Shown here one piece after another: positions 25,085 to 34,269 of a DNA stretch of 64,000 bases. The translations under genes and the position numbers were made by a program. Numbering within the stretch: the first letter of the stretch is position 1; the number at the start of each line of letters is the position of its first letter. This DNA comes from Marinomonas pollencensis (lineage in GTDB: Bacteria > Pseudomonadota > Gammaproteobacteria > Pseudomonadales > Marinomonadaceae), in assembly GCF_003387375.1 (NCBI RefSeq), contig NZ_QUNG01000002.1:124001-188000 (forward strand), in the 5' to 3' direction. The notes under the pieces are model-generated. The model was not told the origin of the DNA. It saw nothing but the letters and a program-made list of their open reading frames with translations, and made no database searches.

Positions 25085-26651
25085 AAAATTTCCAATTACT
25101 GGTAATGAATCTAAGCTAATTGGGCGATCAAATATTCTTAATGAAATATTCACAGCGATTACTAAACCTGTGCCAGATCACATTCAAGTTGTTGGTCCTA
25201 GATACTCAGGTAAAACAGTGGTATTGGAAAAATTAAAGGAAATCGTTATATCAGAAGGCGGTACAGAGTATTCGTGTGTGCTCCTATGGGATCTTGGTCA
25301 TAGTACACCGAAAAACGATTCAGAGTTTTTGAGTCAGTTTGCTAGCAATTTATCTGAAGCTATAAAGGATAAATTTCCTGATTATTCAGAACATTTAAAA
25401 TCATCGAAAGACACTTTTCAGCAAGATATAGCTGAAGTCTTAGAAGTACTAAATGATGAAACCAAAATTCTTGTGATTTTTGATGGTTTTGACAAAGCTT
25501 TATCCAGTGACAAGTTAACAAGAAATTTATGGGACCAATTACGAGAGTTAGCGCAGAATAAATCATTAACACTCATCACGGCTAGCAGAAAGTCTCTTAG
25601 GGAGTTGATTCGAAACCCTGATGCACAAACGAGTGATTTTTGGAATATATTCTTATCGACACCAATACGTATAGATTGCTTTGATGAAAATGAGATTGCT
25701 GACATATTAACCAATTACTGTCAGGTTGGGTTTGAGAAGGGGGCGTTAACTGAATTGTATAACGCAACAAATGGAACTCCAGTAGTATTGCTAGAAGTAT
25801 TGAATTACCTATTATATGGACATGATGGAAATAATATTACTAACGCATTAGTACAAGAAGCAGTGTCATGTTCATTTGAATCAAATCAAAATTTTATAGA
25901 TGACCTTTGGCACGATTGCTTGCCAGCCACACAAGATACTATTAGGTTATTAGTCGAAGGGTCAGAGATTCATGGAGTTAGTCAAACCGATAAAATTAGT
26001 ATTGAGGAAAAAGGGTTTGCAAGAGTTAGTGGCAATAAATTAACTAAACCGAGTCGTTTGTTACAGATTTTTCTAGGTGGCTTAGCGAATGAAAAAGGCG
26101 CGATAGACAGGCTTTTCCAAAATGAAGACGTATTTGCTCAGAATTTTAATAATGTCATATCTAAGAGACTCGCACATATACCCAACATAGACACTGACTT
26201 GATGAGGTATTTACAAACAAACTTAGAACATTTACCGAATCACCCTAGTATATGTTTGGAAGGTATGAGGGGACTTATCAATAAATGTTTTGATATTATC
26301 TGGAATGCCGAGTTTGGAGGAAAAACAGTTCCAGATGGACACTTCGATATATGGAGATATCATAGAGAAAGCGAACGACTGCAAGATTTTAAAACCAGTT
26401 TCCCGCAAGGTGGTAAACGACTTTTTTTGTTAAAAGTTCTTACGACACCAGAATGCTCAAATCCTCTTGCAAAAGTTGTTTCCCAATCAACTTATGTTGC
26501 AATTAACGCTCTGTATCCATTTGGTGACTTTGGGCAACATCAAGAAGGCGAAAAAATGAACCTTCACATGGTTTATTCATCTATGTTACTTGCTATTGAA
26601 CTAGTTGCGTCTTTGGAAAATGATTTAGCTAAAAGCAAAGACGGAGTTTAG
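25074..26651 (+). CDS. Second P-loop (STAND-like) ATPase of the hotspot 3 system
   Basis: 525 residues from ATG 25074, preferred over ATG 25056 because AGAGGGA sits at the right distance; it overlaps the stop of the first gene by 11 bases, implying coupled translation. An ATPase domain begins with IGRSNILNEIF; Walker A GPRYSGKT (41-48), Walker B LVIFDGFDK (D137). Residues about 350-525 (after RLAHIPNIDTDLM) match nothing I recognise and could be the effector or sensor. The ATPase part is related in style to the C-terminal domain of the upstream protein, suggesting partner ATPases. Confidence 0.75.
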   Translation: MINRKFPITGNESKLIGRSNILNEIFTAITKPVPDHIQVVGPRYSGKTVVLEKLKEIVISEGGTEYSCVLLWDLGHSTPKNDSEFLSQFASNLSEAIKDKFPDYSEHLKSSKDTFQQDIAEVLEVLNDETKILVIFDGFDKALSSDKLTRNLWDQLRELAQNKSLTLITASRKSLRELIRNPDAQTSDFWNIFLSTPIRIDCFDENEIADILTNYCQVGFEKGALTELYNATNGTPVVLLEVLNYLLYGHDGNNITNALVQEAVSCSFESNQNFIDDLWHDCLPATQDTIRLLVEGSEIHGVSQTDKISIEEKGFARVSGNKLTKPSRLLQIFLGGLANEKGAIDRLFQNEDVFAQNFNNVISKRLAHIPNIDTDLMRYLQTNLEHLPNHPSICLEGMRGLINKCFDIIWNAEFGGKTVPDGHFDIWRYHRESERLQDFKTSFPQGGKRLFLLKVLTTPECSNPLAKVVSQSTYVAINALYPFGDFGQHQEGEKMNLHMVYSSMLLAIELVASLENDLAKSKDGV

Positions 26652-26873
26652 TTTTAGGATGATCAGGTCGGTATGACGATGTTGTTTCAACAGAGCTTGC
26701 TGCACGGCTTTAACATCAACATCTTCATAATTCTTTTGTAATGAACTACATAGGCCTATCAACGTTAAGAGAACACCCACGTTTGATAGTTTTATCTGGT
26801 GTGACATTACTAATGTAAAACATATACCAAAGAAGGTGGTTGCAATATTTGGGTTCGCAACCCAGAAAACCAT
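26625..26873 (-). CDS. Small two-helix membrane protein, possible
   Basis: 82 residues on the minus strand, overlapping the 3' end of the second ATPase gene by 27 bases. Two hydrophobic helices (IATTFFGICFTLVM and VGVLLTLIGLCSSL), then a polar tail (EDVDVKAVQQALLKQHRH). Convergent with the ATPase gene. It could be a leftover or a conserved right-border gene of hotspot 3. The start codon is plausible but the ribosome site is weak. Confidence 0.45.
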   Translation of the reverse strand: MVFWVANPNIATTFFGICFTLVMSHQIKLSNVGVLLTLIGLCSSLQKNYEDVDVKAVQQALLKQHRHTDLIILKLNSVFAFS

Positions 26874-26892
26874 ATATTTGACTCAATAACGT

Positions 26893-26920
26893 TAGCAGTT
26901 ATTACTAGTCATAACTGCTA
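26893..26920. repeat. Inverted repeat at right border of hotspot 3
   Basis: TAGCAGTTAT and ATAACTGCTA form a perfect 10 bp inverted repeat around an 8-base spacer, upstream of traF. It may be a regulator site of the traFHG promoter or a transcription end for the cargo. The rest of 26874-27013 is non-coding. Confidence 0.55.
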
Positions 26921-27013
26921 GTCAGAAACACTCATTATCTCTTCATCTATCTGGCCATTCGCTCTAACGGGGATCTTTAGCATGTTAGCTCTGTGAAATT
27001 TCTGGAGCTGACA

Positions 27014-27964
27014 ATGAGAACGCCTTTGTTACCTTGGTTCATCCTATGGGTGACCATCCCAATCATTATTTTCTTTCTATTCATCTTGCCCGCCCATGCT
27101 AGTGATGGGCCATTCTATCAGCGTGGTCAGGAAGGCTGGTTTTGGTATCAGGTCATTCCTGAACCAGCGGAGGCTGAAGAGCTTATAAAGCAGGAATTTG
27201 GTTCCGTTAAGCCCAGTCAGGACGAGCTAAAGCCCTTCAGTGCTGCATGGTTTCGTGAGCACATGCAGTCGTTCATGGACAAGGCAATTGATGAGCCGAC
27301 CACTGAGAACGTCAGAGCCTATCTTTACCTTCAGCGCGTCATGATGGATAAGGGGTCACAGTTTGCTGATGTTAGTCAGCAGGTGGTCATGGGCGATCCA
27401 GTTTTGGATGAAATCAGTCGCAGACCCTTGGCGACCTATGCTGCCAATCGGATGGACCGAGAAGCTGGCGCTCAACGTGATGTAGCTTTAGGTCAAGTAG
27501 CAAAGCGAGCAGGCTTGTTCTTCTTCTATCGTTCGGATTGCCCTTATTGCCACGCTCAAGCACCTATCATCGAATCAATGGCTTTGAACTACGGTTTCGA
27601 GGTGTTTGCTATTGCTGTCGATGGCTTGCCTTTACCTGGTGGAGAATTTCCTAATTACAGAGTCGATTCAGGACAAGCTAAATCCTTGTCCGTTACGACT
27701 GTCCCAGCTGTGTTTTTAGTTGATCCGCCTAACGTAATTACTCCGATTGGCCAAGGTGCAATGAGTCTTGATGAACTCAATAATCGAATCATTCTCGCAG
27801 CCCATCAAGCAGGTTGGATTGACGATCAAACTTACTATGCCACCAGACCTGTTCAACCCGGTGTATCTCTCGCGATGTCAGCTCAAGAGCTTAACGAGAA
27901 AATATTACAGGACCCTGAGTTCCTTGTTCGCTATCTGCGTGCACAAGGAGAGTTAGAACGATGA
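27014..27964 (+). CDS. traF: TraF, thioredoxin-fold conjugation protein
   Basis: 316 residues from ATG 27014 (CTGGAG 7 bases upstream); an in-frame GTG at 26993 is less likely. A signal sequence or anchor (LLPWFILWVTIPIIIFFLFI) ends in PAHASDG. A thioredoxin-like domain with CPYC (about residue 176) and cis-proline TTVPAVFLV. Works in the periplasm on disulfide formation and pilus assembly in F-type systems; the retained CPYC suggests oxidoreductase activity. First gene of traFHG; it overlaps traH by 4 bases. Confidence 0.92.
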   Translation: MRTPLLPWFILWVTIPIIIFFLFILPAHASDGPFYQRGQEGWFWYQVIPEPAEAEELIKQEFGSVKPSQDELKPFSAAWFREHMQSFMDKAIDEPTTENVRAYLYLQRVMMDKGSQFADVSQQVVMGDPVLDEISRRPLATYAANRMDREAGAQRDVALGQVAKRAGLFFFYRSDCPYCHAQAPIIESMALNYGFEVFAIAVDGLPLPGGEFPNYRVDSGQAKSLSVTTVPAVFLVDPPNVITPIGQGAMSLDELNNRIILAAHQAGWIDDQTYYATRPVQPGVSLAMSAQELNEKILQDPEFLVRYLRAQGELER

Positions 27965-29349
27965 AAAAAGTATTCCAAGTATCGCTAATCGCCTGTGCAA
28001 TTGGTTTTTCGTCTATGAGCCAAGCAAGTTTGCAACAGGAGATGAACCAGTTGTTTGGTTCAATGACCAATGCCACTGCGCCTGGTGTATTTGAAAGTCA
28101 ACGACGTGGTGTTATATCTGGCGGAAGTGTTGTTGTCCGTAACAGAATCATGAACGAGAACCTCGTCTCTATGGTGCCTCCGTCATTCCAAGCAGGTTGT
28201 GGCGGCATTGATATGTTCGCGGGAAGTTTGTCATTTGTTAACGCGGATCAGTTTGTTCAATTACTTCGCTCTGTAGCAGCAAACGCCAAGGGGTATGCAT
28301 TCCAATTGGCGTTAAGTGCTATGTGTGAGAAATGTTCCCAGCACATGGAGACACTGCAAAAGAAAATCCAGCAGTTGAACGAGTATTTTGGCAATTCCTG
28401 TCAAATGGCTCAGGGAGTCGTGAACGATACTCTGGCCGCCTTTGGGAAGAAGGGGCAAACAGAAGCCAGCATGTTGAGCTCACTTAAAGGGGCTGGAGAC
28501 ATTTTTACCAGTTGGAGTGAGTCCAACGGTAAGAACCCTTATGAGAACGCTTCAAGTGTCGCAACATCTGATGTGAACAAAACGATTAAAGGCAACTTGG
28601 TTTGGCGAGCACTGAAACGTCACTCAGCATCAAGCTGGTTTGCATCGGGGGATGACCGTTTTCTTGAAGCGGTTATGTCGGTGACGGGCTCGATCATCGT
28701 TGGTGATTTAGCGAATGCGGCTGATGGTCAAGGTAAAGCCCCAAAACTGACCAAACTGAATGGCAATAAAGTGACTATTGAGCATCTAATTCATGGCGGT
28801 AATGTCGCTATGTACCGATGTGACACAGTGACACAAGACGGCTGTCTAAATCCGACAATCACTAACGTGACCCTAACCGGGTTATCAACTCAGGTCGAAA
28901 ATTTACTTCTTGGTACAGGTTCTAGTAACGGCATTATTTTTAAGTTTGCTCGAAATACAGGGGCTGCTAGCACCACCGAAAAGGCTTTTATGACCTCTGC
29001 TCCTGCAAGCATTGGCGGCATGATTCGAACACTTTCTGCATTAAATGAAGGGGCTGCTAGGTCGTTTGCTTCAAGAGCTGCGCCATTTATTGCTGTTGAG
29101 ATGGCCCGAGCATTGGTTGAAGACATGCTCAATGCTGCCAGAAGCACCTCTGGTGTGGAAGATCATGCCTATGCGAAGTTATTAACGGAAGACCTTGAAC
29201 GTGCACGTCGCCAAATCAATGAGGAGTACGCCGCGTTGCAGCGAAGATACGGCTCAGAGCAAGAATTACTGGCGCATTTTAATCAGGTGATTCAGACCAT
29301 TCGCAAACAGCGTTATTACACCGTTAAATCTACGGCGCTGGGGGAATAG
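27961..29349 (+). CDS. traH: TraH, conjugative pilus assembly protein
   Basis: 462 residues, signal peptide (KKVFQVSLIACAIGFSSMSQA). The conserved CGGIDMFAGSLSFVNADQF is the TraH signature for F-type systems. AMCEKCSQHME and a C-terminal coiled coil (LLTEDLERARRQINEEYAAL) are present. Periplasmic/outer-membrane-associated, needed for pilus extension. ATGA overlap with traF; traG follows after 3 bases. Confidence 0.93.
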   Translation: MKKVFQVSLIACAIGFSSMSQASLQQEMNQLFGSMTNATAPGVFESQRRGVISGGSVVVRNRIMNENLVSMVPPSFQAGCGGIDMFAGSLSFVNADQFVQLLRSVAANAKGYAFQLALSAMCEKCSQHMETLQKKIQQLNEYFGNSCQMAQGVVNDTLAAFGKKGQTEASMLSSLKGAGDIFTSWSESNGKNPYENASSVATSDVNKTIKGNLVWRALKRHSASSWFASGDDRFLEAVMSVTGSIIVGDLANAADGQGKAPKLTKLNGNKVTIEHLIHGGNVAMYRCDTVTQDGCLNPTITNVTLTGLSTQVENLLLGTGSSNGIIFKFARNTGAASTTEKAFMTSAPASIGGMIRTLSALNEGAARSFASRAAPFIAVEMARALVEDMLNAARSTSGVEDHAYAKLLTEDLERARRQINEEYAALQRRYGSEQELLAHFNQVIQTIRKQRYYTVKSTALGE

Positions 29350-29352
29350 ATA

Positions 29353-32300
29353 ATGTGGGAGATCTATTCCATCGGGGATTCGGCATTTTTAGAGCAGGTC
29401 TTGAACGCTGTCGCGATGATCACTGGTACAGGCGACTTTACTTCAATGGTTCGCATTGGCTTGCTCATTGGGGTATTGATGGTCTCTGTTCAGGCCTTAA
29501 TGCAAGGTGGTCGTGGGGTTAACTTTCAGCACGTTTTAGTCTCATGGCTAGTCTTTGCAACCATGTTTGGACCCAGTACCCGAGTGAGCATTGAGGATGC
29601 GTACACGGGGCAAGTTCGAGTGGTTGATAATGTGCCCATCGGTGTTGCTGCCGCAGGCAGTACAATTTCCACTGTGGGCTTTCAAATCACGCGATTGTTT
29701 GAAACGGCGTTCTCAACTCCCGCCATGACGGAATATGGCTTTGCATCCAGTTTACAGTCACTGATTAAAGTGAGAAAACAGGTGATGGATCGCTCTGGGT
29801 TGGGTGATGCAAATCGTGTCGGCGGCTCGGATATCGAGCAATCGTGGTTTAACTACATTAAAGAGTGCACTTTGATTGGCATCGACATTGGCCAAAAGAA
29901 CCTCGATCAGGTGCTGAGTGATCCTAACCCGATGACTGCGATTAGGTTTGATTCGCGCATTTATGGCACTCGAATCATGCTCAGTGGTAGCAGTAGCGAT
30001 CTGGACTGCACCGATGCCTATAGCCAACTGAAACTCATGACAGAATCAACCTTCATTCCAAGGCTTAAACAGGTTCTGTCAGCCTCATTGGGGACTTCGT
30101 CAGCAACGGACACTGATGACGTGATCCGAAATGCACTGAATAACCTTGGTTTGGCCTCGGTTAACACCCAAGAGTACATGACCGCGTCGGTGCTTTTACC
30201 TATTTATGAGCAAAGCGTGACGGGCAAGTATATGGATGATCAAGCTTTCACCGCAGCCGTTATGGTTAATCAGGCGATTGAGCAACGCAATACCCAATGG
30301 GCAGCGGAGCAGACCCTATTCCAAAGTATCGTTCGTCCGATGATGACTTTTTTTGAAGGTTTCACATACGCGATAACTCCTTTAATGGCCTTTGTGATAG
30401 CCCTTGGTCAAATCGGGATGCGAATGGCCGGGAAGTACTTGTTAATCCTCCTTTGGATTCAACTTTGGATGCCTGTCATGGCCATCATTAACCTGTATAT
30501 TCATTTAACCGTTGCAGGGAAAATGTCGGCTCTTGATGCTTTTGCAGGTACAGAAGTGCCATCTTTTGCCGGGATGATGCAGATGGATTCAGTGCTGCAA
30601 ACCTGGATAGCTACTGGTGGCATGTTGGCGTCGAGTGTACCGGCAATTTCGCTCATGCTCGTGTATGGCTCAGCAATAACTGCAACCCACTTGGCTGGAC
30701 GCCTTCAAAACGGTGATGCCATTGATGAAAAGATGGCAAGTCCAGATGTCGCGAAAAATGCCCCGGTAATGCAATCACAGTCAATGTTCCAAAATTCAGC
30801 CCTCACTGGTTCTGCTATGACCGGCGCGTCAAACCTACTAAGCAGTTTCTCAGTCGGAAACGCAGTGGGTTCAATGGTCGGCTCTGCAAAAGAATCCATG
30901 ACTCAGGCAACCCAAGCCTTTAGTCGTCAGGTTGGGAATACCATGAGTCGAACTTTTGGTGAAAAGCTAAGTTACGACAACCTGTCTTCAGTTGGACGTC
31001 AGGTCGGCTCTTCTAATTCCGCATCTAGCGCCGTTGTTAATCAGGTTACTGATGACCTTCAAACACGGTATGGTTTCGGAGACGATAAAAAAGACGCTGT
31101 ACGTGGCTTGGTATCAGGCGTGTTATCGGGAGGCCTAAGGGTCGGTGGCGATGGTACTATTACTAATCCCGGTGAGAAAGAAGTTGCTGATAAGGGTTTT
31201 CTTGGAAGGCTTCTTGGTACGGGCGGCAATGATTCTCCACAGGGCAACTTGCCAGGAGTCGATAAGCCAGACTCATCTCGTGTACCAAAACTAAAAAGGG
31301 TACGAGCAGGGCTGGATTTAGGTGGTAACTTTAGTGGCCAAGTTGAGTCGTCAGAAGGCAGTTCTCGATCTACGACCGCAAATACGCTCACAGGAGAGAT
31401 GCAAAGCTTGGCTTCGAGTGATTCACGACGTGCTGAGTATCGCGATGCGATGGTTAAGGACCTTTCAGATTCAAGACGTTCTGGCGTTGAGATGTCATTG
31501 TCTAACCAAGACTATCAGTCACTTCAGAGTTCAGCACAAGACGTTGTCACAGCATCAAATCGCTTTAGTGAGCTTGATCAGGCCAGCTACAGTCTATCAG
31601 GACAAAGGAATACGGATGGTGCGACGTTAACCCGATTAGCGGCGGAGAATCCTGAAGTCATGGATTATTTAGGTCGCTATATGAACCAGCATGTTGAAGC
31701 AGGTAACCGTTTACGTGAAAACCTTCCAATGTATCAGCGCTTGCTACCTGATGATAATCAGGCCTATGTGGCCGCAGCTATGGAGTCTTTAACCTATAGC
31801 AACTCCTCAACGCCCGCTGAACGGGACAATGATTATCAAGCAGCAATGACTGTTATGGCCATGGCTACTGGAGCCGATTTACGATCAGTTCAGCCACGCT
31901 CTAATGAAGGCTTGTCATCAACTGCACCTATTTTTGGTGGTATTCAAAGCCAAGTTGAATCAGGTGTAGTAGGCGGCTTCGAGGATGCAGCAACAGTTAA
32001 AACACAGTTCAACGCAGCTCAATCAGCTTACCAAGCCAATCTGTCTGGTGTAGATGGACAGCTAAATGCGCATCAGCAACAAGCCCAGCAAGCCGTAGCT
32101 TCTGACACAAGTACCTATCAATCTGGACTAAACAGTGAAGCTGGCTCTCAGTGGCGATCTCGGATTATGGCTGATGATAGCGGAGTCTCTGGTGCTGAAA
32201 TGTTCTTCAACAGCGCCAGTGCTATTGGTGATTTCAGTGGCAAGCATACTGATGCAGCACTGCATACCTTGAATCATTTTGGCGAAGATTATGAGAGTTA

Positions 32301-32922
32301 CAAAGAACAGGCGCTTGAAGATCCTGGCTCACGAGGTTTCCTGCACAATGCAACGGTGGCAAGCAAATCAACCTGGGATGGCTTAAAAGCCGCCGTTGAT
32401 GCCGGAACCTCTTTGGAAAACCCATTGACGGCGTTTAATGATGCATACAGTGGATCGAGTTCGCAGTATGCCTCCGAAGTTAACTGGGGCACTAAGTCTG
32501 AAGCCATGTTGGCTGGGGCATTCGGTGCGGCAGTTAACAATCGATACGGTGAGTTCTTAGAACAGTACGCCGATGATTTTAAACAGGAAGCATACAGCGA
32601 AGGGCAGAGAATGGGATTGACCCCGATTCAAAGTCAAGTGTTCGCTCAAGCTTTCAATGATGGTTTGGCGGGGCGCGTATTCAACTCTGAAGACTCATCG
32701 AGTTGGTCGCCTGAAATGCTAGGTCTAAGGGAGCAAATGCTAAATGAGTATCGTCAAAAGGATGAGAGTGGCGCTTACATTCCTGACAGTGTGTCCGAAG
32801 AAGATAAAGCATTTGTGGATAAGCAGATAGCGGTGATCTCAAATGCATCGCTTGCGGGAGATTATGCTCAGAACAACTTGATCGATATTAGGGCCTATAA
32901 CCAGGCATCAGGAAGGAACTGA
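29353..32922 (+). CDS. traG: TraG, mating-pair stabilisation and exclusion target
   Basis: 1189 residues, matching the length known for SXT/R391 TraG. N-terminal membrane part with several helices (about 25-100 and 330-450; WIQLWMPVMAIINLYIHLTV), then a long periplasmic or translocated region rich in Ser, Gln and Asn with helical repeats. In SXT/R391 elements, TraG in the donor is recognised by Eex in the recipient to block redundant transfer, and its exclusion group is set by a few residues in the middle. The eex gene lies directly downstream on the other strand. Confidence 0.93.
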   Translation: MWEIYSIGDSAFLEQVLNAVAMITGTGDFTSMVRIGLLIGVLMVSVQALMQGGRGVNFQHVLVSWLVFATMFGPSTRVSIEDAYTGQVRVVDNVPIGVAAAGSTISTVGFQITRLFETAFSTPAMTEYGFASSLQSLIKVRKQVMDRSGLGDANRVGGSDIEQSWFNYIKECTLIGIDIGQKNLDQVLSDPNPMTAIRFDSRIYGTRIMLSGSSSDLDCTDAYSQLKLMTESTFIPRLKQVLSASLGTSSATDTDDVIRNALNNLGLASVNTQEYMTASVLLPIYEQSVTGKYMDDQAFTAAVMVNQAIEQRNTQWAAEQTLFQSIVRPMMTFFEGFTYAITPLMAFVIALGQIGMRMAGKYLLILLWIQLWMPVMAIINLYIHLTVAGKMSALDAFAGTEVPSFAGMMQMDSVLQTWIATGGMLASSVPAISLMLVYGSAITATHLAGRLQNGDAIDEKMASPDVAKNAPVMQSQSMFQNSALTGSAMTGASNLLSSFSVGNAVGSMVGSAKESMTQATQAFSRQVGNTMSRTFGEKLSYDNLSSVGRQVGSSNSASSAVVNQVTDDLQTRYGFGDDKKDAVRGLVSGVLSGGLRVGGDGTITNPGEKEVADKGFLGRLLGTGGNDSPQGNLPGVDKPDSSRVPKLKRVRAGLDLGGNFSGQVESSEGSSRSTTANTLTGEMQSLASSDSRRAEYRDAMVKDLSDSRRSGVEMSLSNQDYQSLQSSAQDVVTASNRFSELDQASYSLSGQRNTDGATLTRLAAENPEVMDYLGRYMNQHVEAGNRLRENLPMYQRLLPDDNQAYVAAAMESLTYSNSSTPAERDNDYQAAMTVMAMATGADLRSVQPRSNEGLSSTAPIFGGIQSQVESGVVGGFEDAATVKTQFNAAQSAYQANLSGVDGQLNAHQQQAQQAVASDTSTYQSGLNSEAGSQWRSRIMADDSGVSGAEMFFNSASAIGDFSGKHTDAALHTLNHFGEDYESYKEQALEDPGSRGFLHNATVASKSTWDGLKAAVDAGTSLENPLTAFNDAYSGSSSQYASEVNWGTKSEAMLAGAFGAAVNNRYGEFLEQYADDFKQEAYSEGQRMGLTPIQSQVFAQAFNDGLAGRVFNSEDSSSWSPEMLGLREQMLNEYRQKDESGAYIPDSVSEEDKAFVDKQIAVISNASLAGDYAQNNLIDIRAYNQASGRN

Positions 32923-33385
32923 AAATAGAAGGTAGCCAGCTTGTGGTTGGCTGGCTATTTTTTGGCTTTTTGGGATACCTTGGATAAAAGCCATCAAAAA
33001 ACGAATGGAGCTTATACCAATACCATTTTTCTTCAATGCTCAAAGTTCTACCCGAATCTTTAACTTGGCTGCTCAAGAATCTAAGTCCAGTACAAATAGC
33101 TAAGAAAAAGAGTCCCAAACCAACAATTGTCCAACTCCCTTGCCAATATGCGATTGCTACAAGCATAGTGATTATGGCTATAAGTCCGATGGGGTTACAG
33201 GAGGCTTTGAACCCCAAGTAACTGAAAAAAACGATGGTGCAAATCAGAAATGGCAAAGCCGCTAACTTGGCAGATGCCGTTAATATTTCTGATGAAAAAA
33301 AATGAGCCGCAGACAGGGTCGCTAGAAAAAGCCCCAGTGATATAAACCAGCTGTATGCTGGTAAAGATTTAAGTAAGTTTGTCAT
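32888..33385 (-). CDS. eex: Entry exclusion protein (Eex-like)
   Basis: 165 residues from the ATG with complement at 33385 (GAGAG upstream); a GTG 7 codons earlier is possible. At least four hydrophobic helices in the first 110 residues, then a polar cytoplasmic tail (SIEEKWYWYKLHSFFDGFYPRY). Position opposite the 3' end of traG fits Eex of SXT/R391, an inner-membrane protein that blocks entry of ICEs whose TraG belongs to the same group. Its last 35 bp overlap traG. Exclusion group (S or R) cannot be told by eye. Confidence 0.82.
   Translation of the reverse strand: MTNLLKSLPAYSWFISLGLFLATLSAAHFFSSEILTASAKLAALPFLICTIVFFSYLGFKASCNPIGLIAIITMLVAIAYWQGSWTIVGLGLFFLAICTGLRFLSSQVKDSGRTLSIEEKWYWYKLHSFFDGFYPRYPKKPKNSQPTTSWLPSIFSSFLMPGYRP
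32933..32964 (+). terminator. Terminator of traFHG inside the eex coding end
   Basis: TAGCCAGC (32933-32940) / GCTGGCTA (32950-32957) then six T. It terminates the rightward tra transcript, while the same DNA encodes the C-terminus of Eex on the other strand. Confidence 0.8.
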
Positions 33386-33439
33386 TTTAGTACTCTCATA
33401 GTGCACGGGCGGTGCACAATCAAATCATGTATCAGCATG

Positions 33440-33973
33440 TTAGTTCTCAAAAAGTGTTCTAGTGTTTTTCTCGGCCATAATTTCGCATACTGGGCATTTA
33501 AGTTGAATACGCTGTTGTGAAACCGTCAAATATGGACTGCCGCATCTGCACCGATGTAAGGATGCAAGTTGTGATCTTAAATCACGAGCTAGAACCCAAC
33601 CTTCATTTATGGTCAGTCTTTTCCAAGGATTTTCAGCTGGAAGCTCTGCTTCTTCTCTTACAACCAAATATGCATCGTAAGCCTTCATCAAAGCATCAAT
33701 ATTAAGTTGCTTGTAGACACTATTGCCACCGATATTGACATAAAGCGCCATCAGTAGGGAGCCTTCTACTAACGCTCTTCTGCTTTTTACAATTGCGTCA
33801 GATTCAGGCAATTGACCAGGACAAGGTGATTTACCTGTGATTTCTTTGTGAAGCCTTCTAATAGTGTGGATGGGCAACCCCGTATCTAACGCGATAATAG
33901 TTGTCCGAAATCCATATTTAATAAGCAGGGAGGCTCGGGTTAATAGCTCACTTTTAGATAGGTTATCAATCAT
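33440..33973 (-). CDS. setC: SetC, FlhC-like master activator subunit
   Basis: 177 residues. FlhC-like layout: helical N-terminus (SELLTRASLLIKYGFRTTIIALDTGLP with an HTH-like element) and a C-terminal zinc site (CRCGSPYL...LKCPVC). With SetD forms the SetCD complex that turns on transfer, excision and integration genes of SXT/R391 ICEs. Overlaps setD by 4 bases. Expression is expected to be blocked by SetR acting at the far end of the operon. Confidence 0.9.
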   Translation of the reverse strand: MIDNLSKSELLTRASLLIKYGFRTTIIALDTGLPIHTIRRLHKEITGKSPCPGQLPESDAIVKSRRALVEGSLLMALYVNIGGNSVYKQLNIDALMKAYDAYLVVREEAELPAENPWKRLTINEGWVLARDLRSQLASLHRCRCGSPYLTVSQQRIQLKCPVCEIMAEKNTRTLFEN

Positions 33974-34269
33974 GCATCCTCCTTGTTGTTCAAGGTTGAT
34001 AATAGATAAGCGATTTTTGGGATACCTGTTCCTTTGCTTTTTACCATCTCAATAAGTTGACTCTGGTTGCCTCTTGGTTGAAATAGCATGAATGATGAGG
34101 TTGCCACTCTATGCAGGTCGTCAACACCAGCATTAATCAAAGCTTCAACCACGTCGCGTGTGAGCCCAAAGCGCAAAACCGCCTGTTGTGGGTCAATTCT
34201 TGCTAATTCCCGTGCGGCGTGCAGATACGCCAAGTTTAATTGATAGAAATCTTGTTGATTTGTTGTCAT
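33970..34269 (-). CDS. setD: SetD, FlhD-like master activator subunit
   Basis: 99 residues, helical, FlhD-like (YQLNLAYLHAARELARIDPQQAVLRFGL). The usual partner of SetC, with the same gene order as in SXT. Overlaps the transglycosylase gene upstream and setC downstream by 4 bases each, so all are translated from one message. Confidence 0.9.
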   Translation of the reverse strand: MTTNQQDFYQLNLAYLHAARELARIDPQQAVLRFGLTRDVVEALINAGVDDLHRVATSSFMLFQPRGNQSQLIEMVKSKGTGIPKIAYLLSTLNNKEDA

